DNA from: Oxytricha trifallax
Lineage: Eukaryota; Ciliophora; Spirotrichea; Sporadotrichida; Oxytrichidae
Assembly (NCBI GenBank): GCA_000711775.1
Contig: ARYC01000157.1
Coordinates: 22,363-86,362 of the forward strand
Length of the DNA: 64,000 nt
Direction: 5' to 3'
Position numbers and translations under genes: made by a program
In this document: positions 34,999 through 47,241 of the stretch, in pieces
Position numbering within the stretch: position 1 is the first letter of the stretch
How the letters are laid out: each line of letters starts with the position of its first letter
The notes under the pieces: model-generated
What the model saw: the letters and a program-made list of their open reading frames with translations, nothing else
Told to the model about the DNA's origin: nothing
The model's database searches: none

Positions 34999-36095
34999 TC
35001 ATAACTTAATACTCATAATCTGCGTCTCGCCATATTTGGCTTAATTTCTAATGTAGTCTTAGTCGACCGACTAGATCGACTTCTCTATAAGTAATTTGAT
35101 GTCTAGTCGTAGTCCCTTCAGTAGTATACTTAGCATCTCTTTCTTGTAGCTCTGCTTGATTGTAAAGAAGGTGCTCTCGATTCCATTATACTCAGGGGAG
35201 TAAGGGATACTGTATATGGGGATGATATCCAGTCGCTCATACTCCTTCTTTACAAGGATTGACTTGTGTACCTGCAGGTTATCCATGAATATGGCTAGTC
35301 GACGATCCTTATACTTCTCTTTCAACTGCTGCATGAATAGAATGAACTAGTCCTACTTAATTGATCCCTTATTAATAATGTAGTCTTCGAGTCCCTTGTC
35401 AGTTGATATAGCGCCAAGAAGCGCAAACACTCCGAAGTCATGTCTCTTGTCTGGGAATCTTATATTCTCTCCATAAGGTGCCCAGGTTCTATTGAGGCGA
35501 GTTGAGGAAGTGAATACAGTCTCATCAATGAATATGATCTTCGATCCCAGTTGCAGCTCTCTCATATACTTAGTCTTCATTTCGATTTTAAGACTAGCTA
35601 GTCTTTGTGGATCGACTAGCTCCACCTCCTTCCTTAGTCGTATGCTCTTGAATCTTACTTAAGCGCGCTTGTATAGTCTCCTCAAGTGAGTGACACTGAT
35701 TCGCACTTCTGGGAACTACCTGTGGAACATTATACACCTCTCTCTCAAACTCATTCCTGCTTGAGTGTGCAGTGTTTCACTGCTGGTGAGGAAGTTAATA
35801 TGACTAAGGTTGATTTAATCTCACGACTAGTCTTAGTCGATAACCCATTCCTGAAAAATTACTTCGACTACCTGTGCAGCTTGACAAAATTTGTGTATGA
35901 GACCCCAAAGAACTTTGCTATTGCACTCAGATTCACCAGTGGTCGTAGATTAGATGTTGGATTTCAGTTGCCATAACGTATGAGTAGGAAGGTTTCAAAG
36001 TCGATCTGTGGTTTGAGTTTGACTACTCTCAACTAAATGACTAGAGTTAACACTAATAATAATAGAGTGATTTGAATTTGAAACTAGTCATATGA
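34999..36095 (-). pseudogene. DD34E transposase of the divergent element
   Basis: Minus strand, stop TGA 34999-35001, convergent with the 22-kDa homologue (stops 15 bp apart). Main frame from about 35840 down to 34999 includes RCIMFHRQFPEVRISVTHL, IFIDETVFTSSTRLNRTW, FMDNLQVHKS and PYSPEYNGIESTF; 34 residues separate the second Asp from Glu, and all three catalytic residues are present. Further N-terminal homology (NLSAIAKFFGVSYTN; TFLLIRYGN) lies in a neighbouring frame, with an in-frame TGA near 35962 and a shift near 35815. The start is not determined. Confidence 0.85.
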
Positions 36096-36636
36096 TAAGT
36101 CTGTTGATATTTGATTCAATTTTAATCATTGCAACTATACTTACCTGCAATGAGTGAAAGCTGTTCCAAGTCACCATAAACCACCAATGGTGGAGGGTGT
36201 TGATGGTTTGAAGATTCATTATTAGTATTAGTGCTATGTACATTGATAGTCGACCATTCGACTACCTACGACTAAGTCATGATCAATATACTTACAAGAC
36301 TACCTAGTCATACTAGTCTGCACTTAGTCGCCTCCTTCAATCTTAAGTTTAAGACAAATGATTATAACTGTGGTTGATTAGATTGATTAATAGTTAAGTT
36401 AAATTTAAAAGTTAATAGTAGTAATCAAGACTTAATCACAAACCACCTAAATGAACAATGGTGAAGGGTAGTTGTATACTCTGACTTTCATGTTCAGACT
36501 AGTCACGACTACTCTCAATCAACCTAGTCTTCGACTATAGTCCTTATTAATAGTCGCTTAGTCGCATTTTCGCATTAATAAACGTGTGTCAATTCACTAT
36601 CAACTCATAGACTAAGCATGAATTGGGGTTTTGGGG

Positions 36637-37422
36637 TAATGTTGGAATCTCGATTATTTAATTATAATTTATTCATTTGGAAATTTATCTTCTTAATTAT
36701 TGATCAATTCTATGAAAATCAAGCAATATATTAAAATTGTGTAGATGTTAATCTTTTAATTATTAAATAGTTAACTTGAACTAGATGTAAAAACTATATA
36801 ATTTATAAATCAATGCCACTTTCACAAATTCTTTGTCTCCTTAAATATGCTAATTAACCAATTTTAAACTTCTCATTAAATATATATGAAAGAGATATAA
36901 ATTCAATTTATATTAATTAAGTTTTAATGAGCAATGAGAGTTATCCGCTAAGCAAATTTTATAACAAGATTTAACTTTGGGAACTCTAAATTTTGTGCAA
37001 CTTTTAGAATAATTTTTAAACTATAACTTACTGAATACTCCTTTAATCTCAATAAATTTTAAATCTTTTTATTTTAAATTAGAAGGATTAATAAATTTTT
37101 AGCTTATTGACTTAATAATTAATCAAATATGGTTTTTAATCAATAATATTAAGACTTGTAATGCTTTTTGAAAGTTGTTGATTGTTTTTATGAGATTATT
37201 TTTTTATTAACTAGCTATAGTATTATCCAATTAGAGAATTTCTTCTTTGTTTAATCTATATAGCATTTTAGAACCAATAAAACACAATTATCAATCCCTA
37301 ATTATTGTAAATTTGATAATTGTTTTATGGTCAAAGAGGCATTAAGTTGTTTGTTAAAATTAAGATAATTATTTACTTTTTCCTTTAACAGAAGCCCAAA
37401 AGATGACTCATTTAAATGGAAT
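36637..37422 (-). pseudogene. F-box/LRR-like paralogue A, C-terminal half
   Basis: Minus-strand remnant directly after the mini-TBE: HLNESSFGLLLKEKVNNY, then LQQLGIDNC, followed by degenerate frames. Homologous to the same part of copies B, C, G and H, and nearest to H. The gene is split by the mini-TBE at 37423-38475; the N-terminal remnant lies at 38476 and above. Confidence 0.6.
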
Positions 37423-38475
37423 AAAAACTCCAAAACCCCTTAATGAGTTTTTATGTGTTTTGATTGATTTATAGGGTAAAGTTTGGGATTAGGTTTACTT
37501 TTTAATTAATTTCAATTTATGTTAAATATAATTTGATTTATTATTTTTATGATGGAAAATTTTAATCTTTTAAACTTTTCATCTTTTCATCTGTATAAAT
37601 AATATGGGAATTGAAATAACAAAGAAAATTTAAATGAAGTTTATTTTTGCTTTACTTTTTTTATTAAATCATCTAAATTTATGAAAAATTATACTTTTAA
37701 TTCCTTGATAATGAATTTTTGAAATGCTTTGGTTCTAATTTAGAGAATTCAAGTTGGCAGTGGAACTTATTAGGTCTTGAGCCAGATTTTTACTTTTCCA
37801 TTAAAACCTCATTAGATAAAAAGTACGTATTAAATAAGTTTTTGTAAAATTAAATCGATTCATATTAAAATTAATGAATTTGGTACCAGTATTAATTAAA
37901 TTTAAACAATTTTAGTTCTCATTTAAAAGAACTGAATTGGATAAAATGGAAATCTATCTCTGAAAATTGTTACAGTTTTTGCTTCTTTTTCAATTTTCTA
38001 TTTTCAGGGTTGACCTATTTGATACCCATATTTAATAGGAGTCAAAAAACTTATAGAAATTATAAATACAAAATTAGAAGATTGCTATCCTTTTATAATA
38101 CTTCTTTAACAAAAGTTTTACATGATTGCGATTATCAATCACCTTAAAACCACTTGTTTTATGCATATTTATAAAATAAATTTACTTATGTTATCGGACA
38201 TTTTTGTGTATTGTATAAAGATATTATAATAAAGAACGCAAGATATTTATTATGCATAAATCCCAATTTTATAAAAAGATTTTATTATATAATTTCATAT
38301 AGTAAAAGTGATAACTTATGAAAAAAGTAAACAGAAAAAATGTCACTCATACTTATCTCTTCAAATAAATATACTAATAAAAAGTTGAATATAAAAATAA
38401 TGATCATGAAAAACTTTGAAAATTGATGACTTCTTACTGAAATAAACCCTAGTCCTTAAAGGGTTTTGGTTTTTG
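37423..38475. mobile_element. Internally deleted TBE (mini-TBE), copy A, 1053 bp
   Basis: Degenerate C4A4C4 ends; flanked by AAT on both sides, a perfect 3-bp target duplication. It keeps TIR-proximal sequence and the central intergenic region of a TBE2/3-type element (for example CCATATTTAATAG and the GGTACCAG region), but all three genes are gone. It interrupts F-box/LRR paralogue A. Paralogue F has the unoccupied site AAATGGAATATTGG at 55447-55460. Confidence 0.85.
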
Positions 38476-38900
38476 AATATTGGTAAAAAGTTTAAAAGTT
38501 ATTTAATTTCTTGCTCTATAATAATTATATCTCTAATGCAATTGATATTTTATGAAGTATAATTGATTTTCCATTTTTAAACTTTTGTGGGAAATTAATA
38601 TTTTCAATTTTTAAACATTATTTTAATTTGCCGTTTATTTTTTTAAATCTATAAATTTAAGAAAATCTTAAATTTTAGCAAAGAAATCGCTGAACTTTTT
38701 TGATTTATTCGCTTAAATTTCAAATCATTTACTTACATTATTTATAAGATTATAGCAGTACTTAAATAAATCAATATTAAAAAATGAAGCATAATTAATG
38801 TATTAAATTATAAATTAATATCAATTAAAAAAATCAAATATTTATTTAAATTTTGGTATATAATTGTTAAAAACTATATAATTATTTTCATTGAATTAAT
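38476..38900 (-). pseudogene. F-box/LRR-like paralogue A, N-terminal remnant
   Basis: Short decayed minus-strand frames such as LHKISIALEIQLLQ match the LSIVKTDL block before the mini-TBE site in copy C. Upstream of this the coding signal is lost. AT-rich spacer continues to about 39386. Confidence 0.4.
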
Positions 38901-39386
38901 ATATCATTCAAATTATAAAAGCAATTTATTAAAAATCGGTATAATTAATTTATTAATAATTTATATGTTATATTTTTCCACTATAATAAAATATTAACAT
39001 TATTATTACTAAATTGAATATATTTATTTAATAAAATTTAAAGTTTTAAAATATTCTTAAAATAATTTGCATAAAATCTGCTTATACCCTTATTATTTAT
39101 TTATAACTAAATTACTTCAGATCATTGTAATATAAATTGCTTTCTAAATTAATCTAATATTGTGATTTAATCTTATAAGAGTTGATTTAAAGTTTCTTAC
39201 TTGTTGATTATTAATATAAAAAATGAAAATAGCATTATTAATGAAAAAATTAAAATAAAAAACTAGAACTTTATGATTAACTTAACAATAAAAAATTAAT
39301 AGAACATCAAATATCAATTATGCCATAATTTTTCAATAATTCAATAGTTATATAAGTATTTTTAAATTTTAATTATAAAAATTGAA

Positions 39387-40700
39387 TCAAAATGTTTCTA
39401 TTGATACTGCAATTTTGAGATCCTAGTTAGTAGATTCTAATTTGCGCATTTGATAATACATCTTCCTGATTTATTCATCAATAGTTTTTGTAAACTCAAG
39501 TAAAATTGCTAATTCTGTTGAATTTTCATTCTATAATTACTAAACAGATATGTTAAACTGTTTGAGAAAAGTATTCAATTATTCAATTAACTCTATCGTC
39601 ACAATATCTTTTTTCTCGTCTTAATTGAACTATTTTAGATCATTATTTTAAGTTATTCTTTAAACTTATTTGAAGAGAGAGATACCCTACATTTAGATTA
39701 ATTAATTTTAGTATCATAGAGGGTTATCGGTTAATAAAATTTTATCACAAGATTTATCTCTGGGAACTCTAAATTTTGTGTATCTTTTAATATATTTTTG
39801 ATACTATATCATACTTAGTGCGCCTTAAGTTTTTACAAATCTTGAAAGGTTTACCTTAAAAATTTGAAGGAAATATCAATTCCTAGACTATTGTCAAAAT
39901 AATAAACAGATAAATCTTCTTTATCAATGATATTTAGACTTGTAATGCTATTAAAATTTTGAGTAAATTCTTAAATCTCTAATAATTATTTTGATGTTTC
40001 ATTTATTGTCATACTATTCATTTTATGAACTTCAAGTTATTTTAAGTTATCTAACATTCTAGAACCAGTAAATTGACAGTTGTTTACTCTTAACTCTTTT
40101 AAATTTAAAAATGGGGCCAAAAATTAATATTAACAATAGAGATAGCTTTTCACTTATTTTTTTAAAAGAGGCCCGAAAGAAGAATCTTTCAAATGAATTA
40201 TTGGAAATAAATTCAAAAGTGGAAAAGTTTCTTGCTCAAAGATAGTCAAGTTTGTTTTAATTATTGATAACTTATTAAATATGATTGTATTGTAGCATAT
40301 TTCTTTTGGGATTAATAACCTTTAAATATTTTAGCATTGATTTAATACTATGTTTATTTAATTCTCTTCATTTTCCTTTGAATATTTGTGAATAGATTAA
40401 ATAAAACTAAAAAGTTTGTCAACATAAGTTTGATTAATTTATTGCTTGAAAATTATTCTATAATTTTAAGTGTACTTTCTTAATTATCTTAAGTTTAATT
40501 TATCACATAGATATTTTGAGTTTATATTGAACTCATCATTTTTAGAAAATCTGTAATTTTTGGCATAAGGCATTCCTAATTTCTCTGATCTATTCAATTA
40601 AATCAGAATTTTGTAACTTTGATTTACACTTAAGAAAGAGTAGATTAGAAGTCTGATATTTTTGGGCAAAGATTTTATAGATGAATTTTAATTTTGAAAT
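39387..40700 (-). pseudogene. F-box/LRR-like paralogue B
   Basis: Minus strand, stop TGA 39387-39389. The N-terminal half is uninterrupted (KSLPKNIRLLIYSFLSVNQS, then PLLNLFPIIHLKDSSFG, then LKELRVNNCQFTGSRML). An in-frame TGA occurs at 39809-39811 where paralogue H has AGC, and the frame shifts near 39615. The C-terminus LIEQLNTFLKQFNISV matches the family. It could be a pseudogene, or the breaks could be unseen IES edges. Confidence 0.65.
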
Positions 40701-43380
40701 TTTTAGATAAACCTATCTATGTCCTAATCTTTATTTTGAATTTGCTTAATAAAATATTGGTCAGTTTCTTATGATTAAATGTTTTTACTAATATCACTAC
40801 TTTAGTCCATTTGTTGATAAATTTCAAATTGATTTTTAAAAGTATTTGTAAATTTTATATTATTCTAAATTTAATATAAATTGAATTTATTATTAAATAA
40901 TTGTAGCATCAATTTGAATATTTAGGCGGCTTAGATATTGAATTAATAATTTTGTTAAAAAAAAAAATAAAAAATTTAATAATTTATATTAAAATATTAT
41001 TTTAATTTTAATGAAATTTAAATTATAATTTAATCATTTATTTGTACGTCTATTAAACTGAATTTTTAATTTAAAAAAATTGATGATTTTGATATAAATC
41101 GAAACTTAAAATATAACACTATAAAGATTTACATATTAATATAAAGTCGATTTTATTTTTTCATGTTTATAAAGAAGGTTTATTTTTATTATAACTATGA
41201 ATTTAATAAATTTATATAGATAATACTTTAATTTATCTAAACAATCTTAAATAACACAGAATATATTAAATTTAAGGCAAGAAAATAGTTCTAATTTGAG
41301 TTTAACAAAGTAAATTCATTAAAATAGAAGAATAAAACCTCATGTTTTTTTATATTTATTTTAATGAAAAATTTTTATTCTTATTATTTAAAGAAATCAA
41401 TTACATTATATAAAAATATAATTGATTTTAAGAAATAGATTTAAATAAAAAAGTAAAAAGTTAAATAAGTGATTTTTAATTGAATATAAATATTTATATA
41501 AAATAATTTGAATCTTGTTAGTCATTAAATTTAAAGATAGCTTCAGTATTATGATACAAAGATCTTACATATATAGCCTTTGCTCGAACTAGAGTCAAAA
41601 TGATCAGTTAATTTTTATCTAATTATACAAATTTTATCATAAATATAAAAGCCTTTGTTCATTTCTTATAATCATAATTATTTTTTACTTTAAAATTGAT
41701 TTTAAATTTTTAATTGTTTACTTTTTAAAACTGTATTTCCAAGAATATTATTACAGATTTTAAAAATAAATATATTAAAAACATTAAATATCAATTCTTT
41801 GAAGTCTTAGAAAGGATTTAATATTGTTTTAAGTCTTAAACAGACCAGAGATATCTATTTTTCTTCTATTTTTTATTAATATTAATTAGAATAATTACTT
41901 AAATGCTTTTTAATAAAGGAATTTTAAATTAGATAAATATCTTTATCTAATAAAGCCAATTTTTTAATAATATAATAATACTCACTTTTATTTCAAGTAA
42001 GTACCTTATTTTTTATTGGGTTCTAATTATTAATATATTGATAAAATTATATATTTTTATATGAGAATCCACATAAATTAGAATTTAAAAACGAAGATAT
42101 CTAGTCTTATTTAAAAGAATAATTGTTCATGAATAATACAAACTTATAAACCTACTTATCTAATTTTTAAATTTAACATTAATCGAATATTTAATACTAA
42201 GGAGCTTACGGAATAAGAATATTAAATCAGAGATATTAATAAAACGTACTACTTTTTATCATATTTAAACACTAGTTTCATATTATTTCTTGGCTAAATC
42301 TAAAAATCCAAAAATATAATATAATGTAAAAATTATTAACTTAATTAATGTTAAATCTTAAATCCATTAAAATTGTATTATATTCACTAAAAAAAAGTGT
42401 GCTGTTTCTCTATTTATTCATTTAAGTTATTAATTATATACTAAAATAATATCACTAAAATATCTTATTAAGGTATTTGATGTTTTACTCACAAATATTA
42501 AAATATCATTATTAAAAAAGTATTTATAATATTTATTCAATTTAAATATTATAATTTAATCGGAAATATACTTTTATAGAAGTGTATAACTATGGGAGGA
42601 AGGGGTAAATGATGTGTCAAAATTCAAGAAATTTAAGTAAAAATAGAAATAAAAAATCTTTTAGGCTTAAGTCTCAATATTTAATTCCATAAATAATTGA
42701 ATAAAATAGATCTATAAATTTTAATTTTAATTGTGTAATATATAATTCTTTTTTAGACATTGCAAATAAAATATCAGATCTTGTTGGTATTAGTTAAATT
42801 TTAATTGAAACTTCTGATTTGCTAAAGCTTAAATAAAGTATTATCGAAAAGAAATTAATAATTTCATTCTATGATATAATAAATCACCTTTTTCTATTTT
42901 CCATACTATATGTATAATTTAAAATTTTGCATAAATAGTTCATTACGTAGAAAAAAATTGAAAGAAAAAAATTAAAAATTAAAAAAGTTAAACGAATTTG
43001 AAAGTTTAAATTTAAAGATTGTTCAATTTTAAATTATAATTTTTAAGATAAATTGAACAAAATTGTAATTAAGAAGTTAATCTAGCTATAAAAAACATCA
43101 TTTAAATTAAGGGTAATATAAAATATATAATTTTACTAGATGTTGGAATGATTTATTAAAAGTAAAATTGAAATTAATTATTAATTAAGTGATTTTAATC
43201 TTATTTAATTTCTCAAAAACATATTATTATTATTATTATTACAATAAAAATGGAGAAAAAAAAGATTTTTACTGACATAGCTATGTAAGTAACTAGTTCT
43301 TACTAATTTATAAAATGAACTATTAGTAAATTTAAATCAACCATAATCGATTGAACGTTATAATTTAAATCTTTGTCTGC
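40701..43380. other. AT-rich spacer between paralogues B and C
   Basis: An open frame of about 110 codons continues upstream of paralogue B to near 40800. The rest is AT-rich with a short (TTA)n/(ATT)n tract near 43222-43240. No gene recognised. Confidence 0.4.
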
Positions 43381-44745
43381 TCATTTAGACTTAAATACTT
43401 ACAGAAATAGCGTCTTGACTCTATTATCAAATGCCTTTGTAAACTCGAAATATATTCTTGAATCCTTTTAGTTTGTATCTTATTTTTAGCATACTTGAAT
43501 ATTAAACCTGCTGTAATAAAAATTGAGTTATTCAATCAAGCTCATTTAACCTATGTATTTGCCATTTTGGTTTTATTATTATTAAAAATCTCCAGAAAAA
43601 TAAACTACCTTTTATACTTATATAATTAGAGATCTGCTTTCTACTGCGAAAAAATTGCATAATAAAGATTAGAGTATTATAGATTGATTAGATCTTAAAA
43701 TAATACATGCATCAGGATACTCAATAGATTTTGTAATTTCTAATATGCATTCGAGAGGGTATCTTAAACTATCAGTCTTTATTTTTTGCAAGCTTTAAAA
43801 TTATTTTTTAAAAATGTTTAATTCATAAAAACTTCCTCGATATAAATATGAATCTTCATGATATTAAAACTAGCAGTTATATCTACCAAGTGCTGTAAAC
43901 CTTTTTAGGTTCTTCATATATTGAATGTTTTCTAATACATTTATTGAAAGTTAATTAAATTCTGTGCTCATAATTTTAAGAGTTTCAAGATTTTCCAGGC
44001 TTGCAAGCATTCTTGAATCAATAAATAAACATTTATCCATGACTAATTCTCTTAATTTTAAGAAAGGTTACTAAGCTGGTGTCATTAAGTATTTTTCATG
44101 GTTTTATCTTTTTTTCCTATTAAATTTTTCTTAGTCTACATTAAAAAGATGCCCAATAAAAGACTCTTTCAAATGCATTGTTGGGAATAAATTTAATAAT
44201 GGAAAAGTTGCTTGATCTGCAAAAGTTAAATCTGTCTTTACAATTGATAATTTATTAAATTTTATTGTACTGTAACTTAGATTTTGATTTATGCATAGAT
44301 TTTCAGTATTTTGACATGAATTAAATTCAATGCTTATTACAGGCTGCTCTTAATATTATTAATATTTGTCAATAATTGAGATAAAATTCAAAAGTTCTTC
44401 AACTTAATTTTGAGAGACGATTCGTCTGAAAATGACTGTATACCTGTGAAAATACTCTATTAAATATCTAAAATTGAATTTTTCACTTAAATATTATGAG
44501 TTTATGAAGAGTTGCTCATTTTGTGATAATCTATAATTTTTTGCATATGGAATTAATTACTACTCTGATTTCTGCAATTTTATTATAATTTAGTAGCTTT
44601 GATTTAGACTTAAGAATGAATAGACTATAAGTCTAAGGTTTTTTGGCAAGCTCTTTTAAGGTGTTTGAGTATTTTTACAATTTTGCTTATTATAAACATA
44701 GATATAATTATTTTCAAAGAATGAAGAGGTTGCACTAATATTCAT
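43381..44745 (-). CDS. F-box-like/leucine-rich-repeat-like protein, paralogue C (intact, 454 aa)
   Basis: One uninterrupted frame under the ciliate code: ATG 44745, TGA 43381-43383, 455 codons. About residues 40-75 (KSLPKNLRLIVYSFLSLNQS…KLQKSE) resemble an F-box (LPxxLxxxIxxFLxxx…K). The middle and C-terminal part have LRR-like segments (FLKLRELVMDKCLFIDSRML, ASLENLETLKI) and end LIEQLNFYYSRFNIQV. F-box/LRR proteins usually bring substrates to SCF ubiquitin ligases. The first 40 residues are not conserved with paralogue G, so the true start is uncertain. Best member of the array with G. Confidence 0.7.
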
Positions 44746-45571
44746 ATTATAGTCAATTTGGTGATCGAAGTATTAAGGGATTATTGAATTCATTTTAATT
44801 TAATTATATTATTTTTTAATTTAAAATCTAAGTATTTATAAACCTTTTATGAATATTTAAAAATTTGATCTTTTAGAGGTAGGTAGTACTTATAATACCT
44901 TATATGAAATATTTATTTAATTCTGTCAATTTATATTAAAATAAAAATTTTTGATAAAAAAAATTATAAAATCATATTAATAGTTAATACTATAAATTAT
45001 TTTAATAAAATAATCCAAATAAAGATTATATTCAATAATTTCTTAGATTTATATTAAATTACTCTGATAAAATGGTTAATTTAAATGTTTGTAATCAAAT
45101 TTTAAATAATTTATTAAATTATATGAAGAGATATTACAATATAAAATTACATTATTTAAATATCGTAAAGAAATTTATATTAATTCTGCATGACTCTCTT
45201 GTAAATTGAAATTCAACATATTTAAAAATAATTTATAAAATTCAAGAAATAATACTCTTATTATGATTTATACATATCGGCCTGTGTTATTTTCGAATGA
45301 TATTATTTTATAAGGAGCTTCAGGTATTTCTAAATTTAGCAAGATTTAAATTTTAGATTAAGTATCTCAATTTATTTGGATAAATTCAAAGCATAAATAA
45401 TAACAATAATATATTCTATTATATATTAATAAAAAAACACGATGTATTGTTCTCAATTTTATCATATAGCTTTATTTATTTTTTAGATTAGTGAATTGTA
45501 AGTTAAATAAACTATATACAATATCAAGAAAGCAAATTAAAAAATTAAAACAAAAAAAGAGTAAAACAGTG

Positions 45572-45576
<5 letters not shown>
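44746..45576. other. AT-rich spacer
   Basis: Nothing supported. Confidence 0.35.

Positions 45577-45604
<28 letters not shown>
45577..45604. repeat. (TA)n tract
   Basis: Alternating TA for about 27 bp immediately left of the foldback element. Confidence 0.8.
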
Positions 45605-45618
45605 TAGCAACAATTATA

Positions 45619-46032
45619 GTAGGAATACATTGAGATTTGAGGAAAATAATTTAAAATAAAATAATATATTATGATATTCGTGGCAGTTAACTTTCTGGAA
45701 ACCTAGACAATATGGTACTAGTTCGATAGAGAATTTAAAATTAGATGGACTTTATTGCTTGCAGTGCCCCTATATCCCATCCCTGGAGTGAGATGAATCG
45801 ATTTTAATTTAGGGTGATTTGTTTAGTTGTTTTTAATGCCCAAATTAAAATCGATTTATCTCACTCCAGGGATGCGATAGAGGGGTACCGCAAATAGTAA
45901 AGTCCAGCTAATTTTAAATTCTCTATCGAACTAGTACCATATTGTCTAGGTTTCCAGAAAGTTAACTGCCACGAATATCATAATATATTATTTTATTTTA
46001 AATTTTTTTCACCAAATCTAATGTATTCCTAC
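45619..46032. mobile_element. Foldback element 1 (414 bp, near-perfect palindrome)
   Basis: Two arms of roughly 190 bp are inverted copies, starting GTAGGAATACATT and meeting around 45800-45840 in a short loop. Few mismatches, so it is young or maintained by conversion. No ORF. The ends match foldback element 2 (GTCGGAATACATT), indicating one family. Confidence 0.85.
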
Positions 46033-47241
46033 AATATTAATTGTCTGAAAATGTTTATTATTGATCCTTTACTTAAGCTTTATTTTCTTGAATCAGTTTC
46101 CTATATCCATTTTTAATAATTCAAGATGTATGATATCATTTAGTTAATTTTTATTCCGCCAGTCTAAATGAAGCTCTCTAAATATCTGTTTTAGAAGTCT
46201 AATTAGATAAATTTACCACTTTCCTATAATTAATTTGGGATTTCTGATTTAAAAAATTGCATGCTTAGAATTTTGATTAAATTTAAATAAAATAAGAATG
46301 CCTTTTTAGTAAATTAAAAATTATATTTGTAGCTTTATACTTTGAGTACTACATATCAATTAATATATGCAGTATATATTTTTATCAAATGTTTAATATA
46401 ATTTTCTCAAATTTTTACAATATTTTATTTAGAGATTGAAGAAAGCTATCATTCATTATTTTACCTAAATTACCAAATATATTCGTTTGTTGAAATAGGA
46501 TTTACTTAAAATTTCTTAGAAATTAAGATTAAAAATTGCAGATAAAATAAATTTAATAAAGTTTTTTTAATAATATTTTTCACAATTAATCGTAGGTATT
46601 TCAAATTTTAATGCTTCAGATTGTTTATGAAATATTTCAATATAATATGTCAAGTATTTAATAATTTGAGTATAATAAATTAATAAAATTGTTACAATTT
46701 TACACAATTAAGTTTATAAAGTGATATTTAAATTTCAGACATTCATTTTCATCATATATTTTAAGAAAATATTTTAATTCATAAAACGTCAAAATCAGAC
46801 AATACAATTTAAAGTTATCCAAAACATTAATTTGTAATTAAAAATATTTTAATTATTACATTTTATTGGTCTATATACGTTAATATATTAATTTAACGAT
46901 TTAAATTTGTATTTACTTAAGAAATATTAACTCAATCAATAATCTAAACATGATTACTTTATTATTGACTTGTTTCCTAATTTTAAAAATTCTTTTCACG
47001 TAAACTTATTTTAATTATAAATTTAGCTTAAATCTAAATTAATTAAGAAAAAAAATTTAAATATAAGTTTTTTTGAAAAATTTTTTCCACGAATTAATTC
47101 ATATAATTTCAAAATTTTTTATATTTTAATTAATTCACATTTTAATTAATGATTTTGTCTAGAAAATAACTATACTAAATAAAGATTTATTTAAAATAAA
47201 ATAATTCAAAATTTTTTTAAAGAATTAAATTAAAATCAAAT
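46033..47241. other. AT-rich spacer
   Basis: Nothing supported. Confidence 0.35.

Larger units (their letters stand above)
29245..36636 (-). mobile_element. Divergent TBE-like element, split by TBE3
   Basis: Left end CCCCAAAACCCCAAT at 29245 and right end ATTGGGGTTTTGGGG ending 36636 are a perfect 15-bp inverted pair, with weaker similarity continuing (TCTAT..AGTTG..ATAGTGA on both). TBE3 occupies 29447-33553; the remaining own sequence is about 3.3 kb. It carries a minus-strand DD34E transposase and a plus-strand 22-kDa homologue, the TBE arrangement in reverse orientation, and an unrecognised plus-strand ORF. About 29 copies of TAGTCG/CGACTA are spread over 33.6-36.6 kb but none was seen in the left 200 bp, so the left boundary is less certain. 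Confidence 0.6.

Noticed and set aside
35686-35976. Plus-strand frame of 96 codons
   Set aside because: It overlaps the minus-strand transposase, whose homology to TBE transposase is clear.
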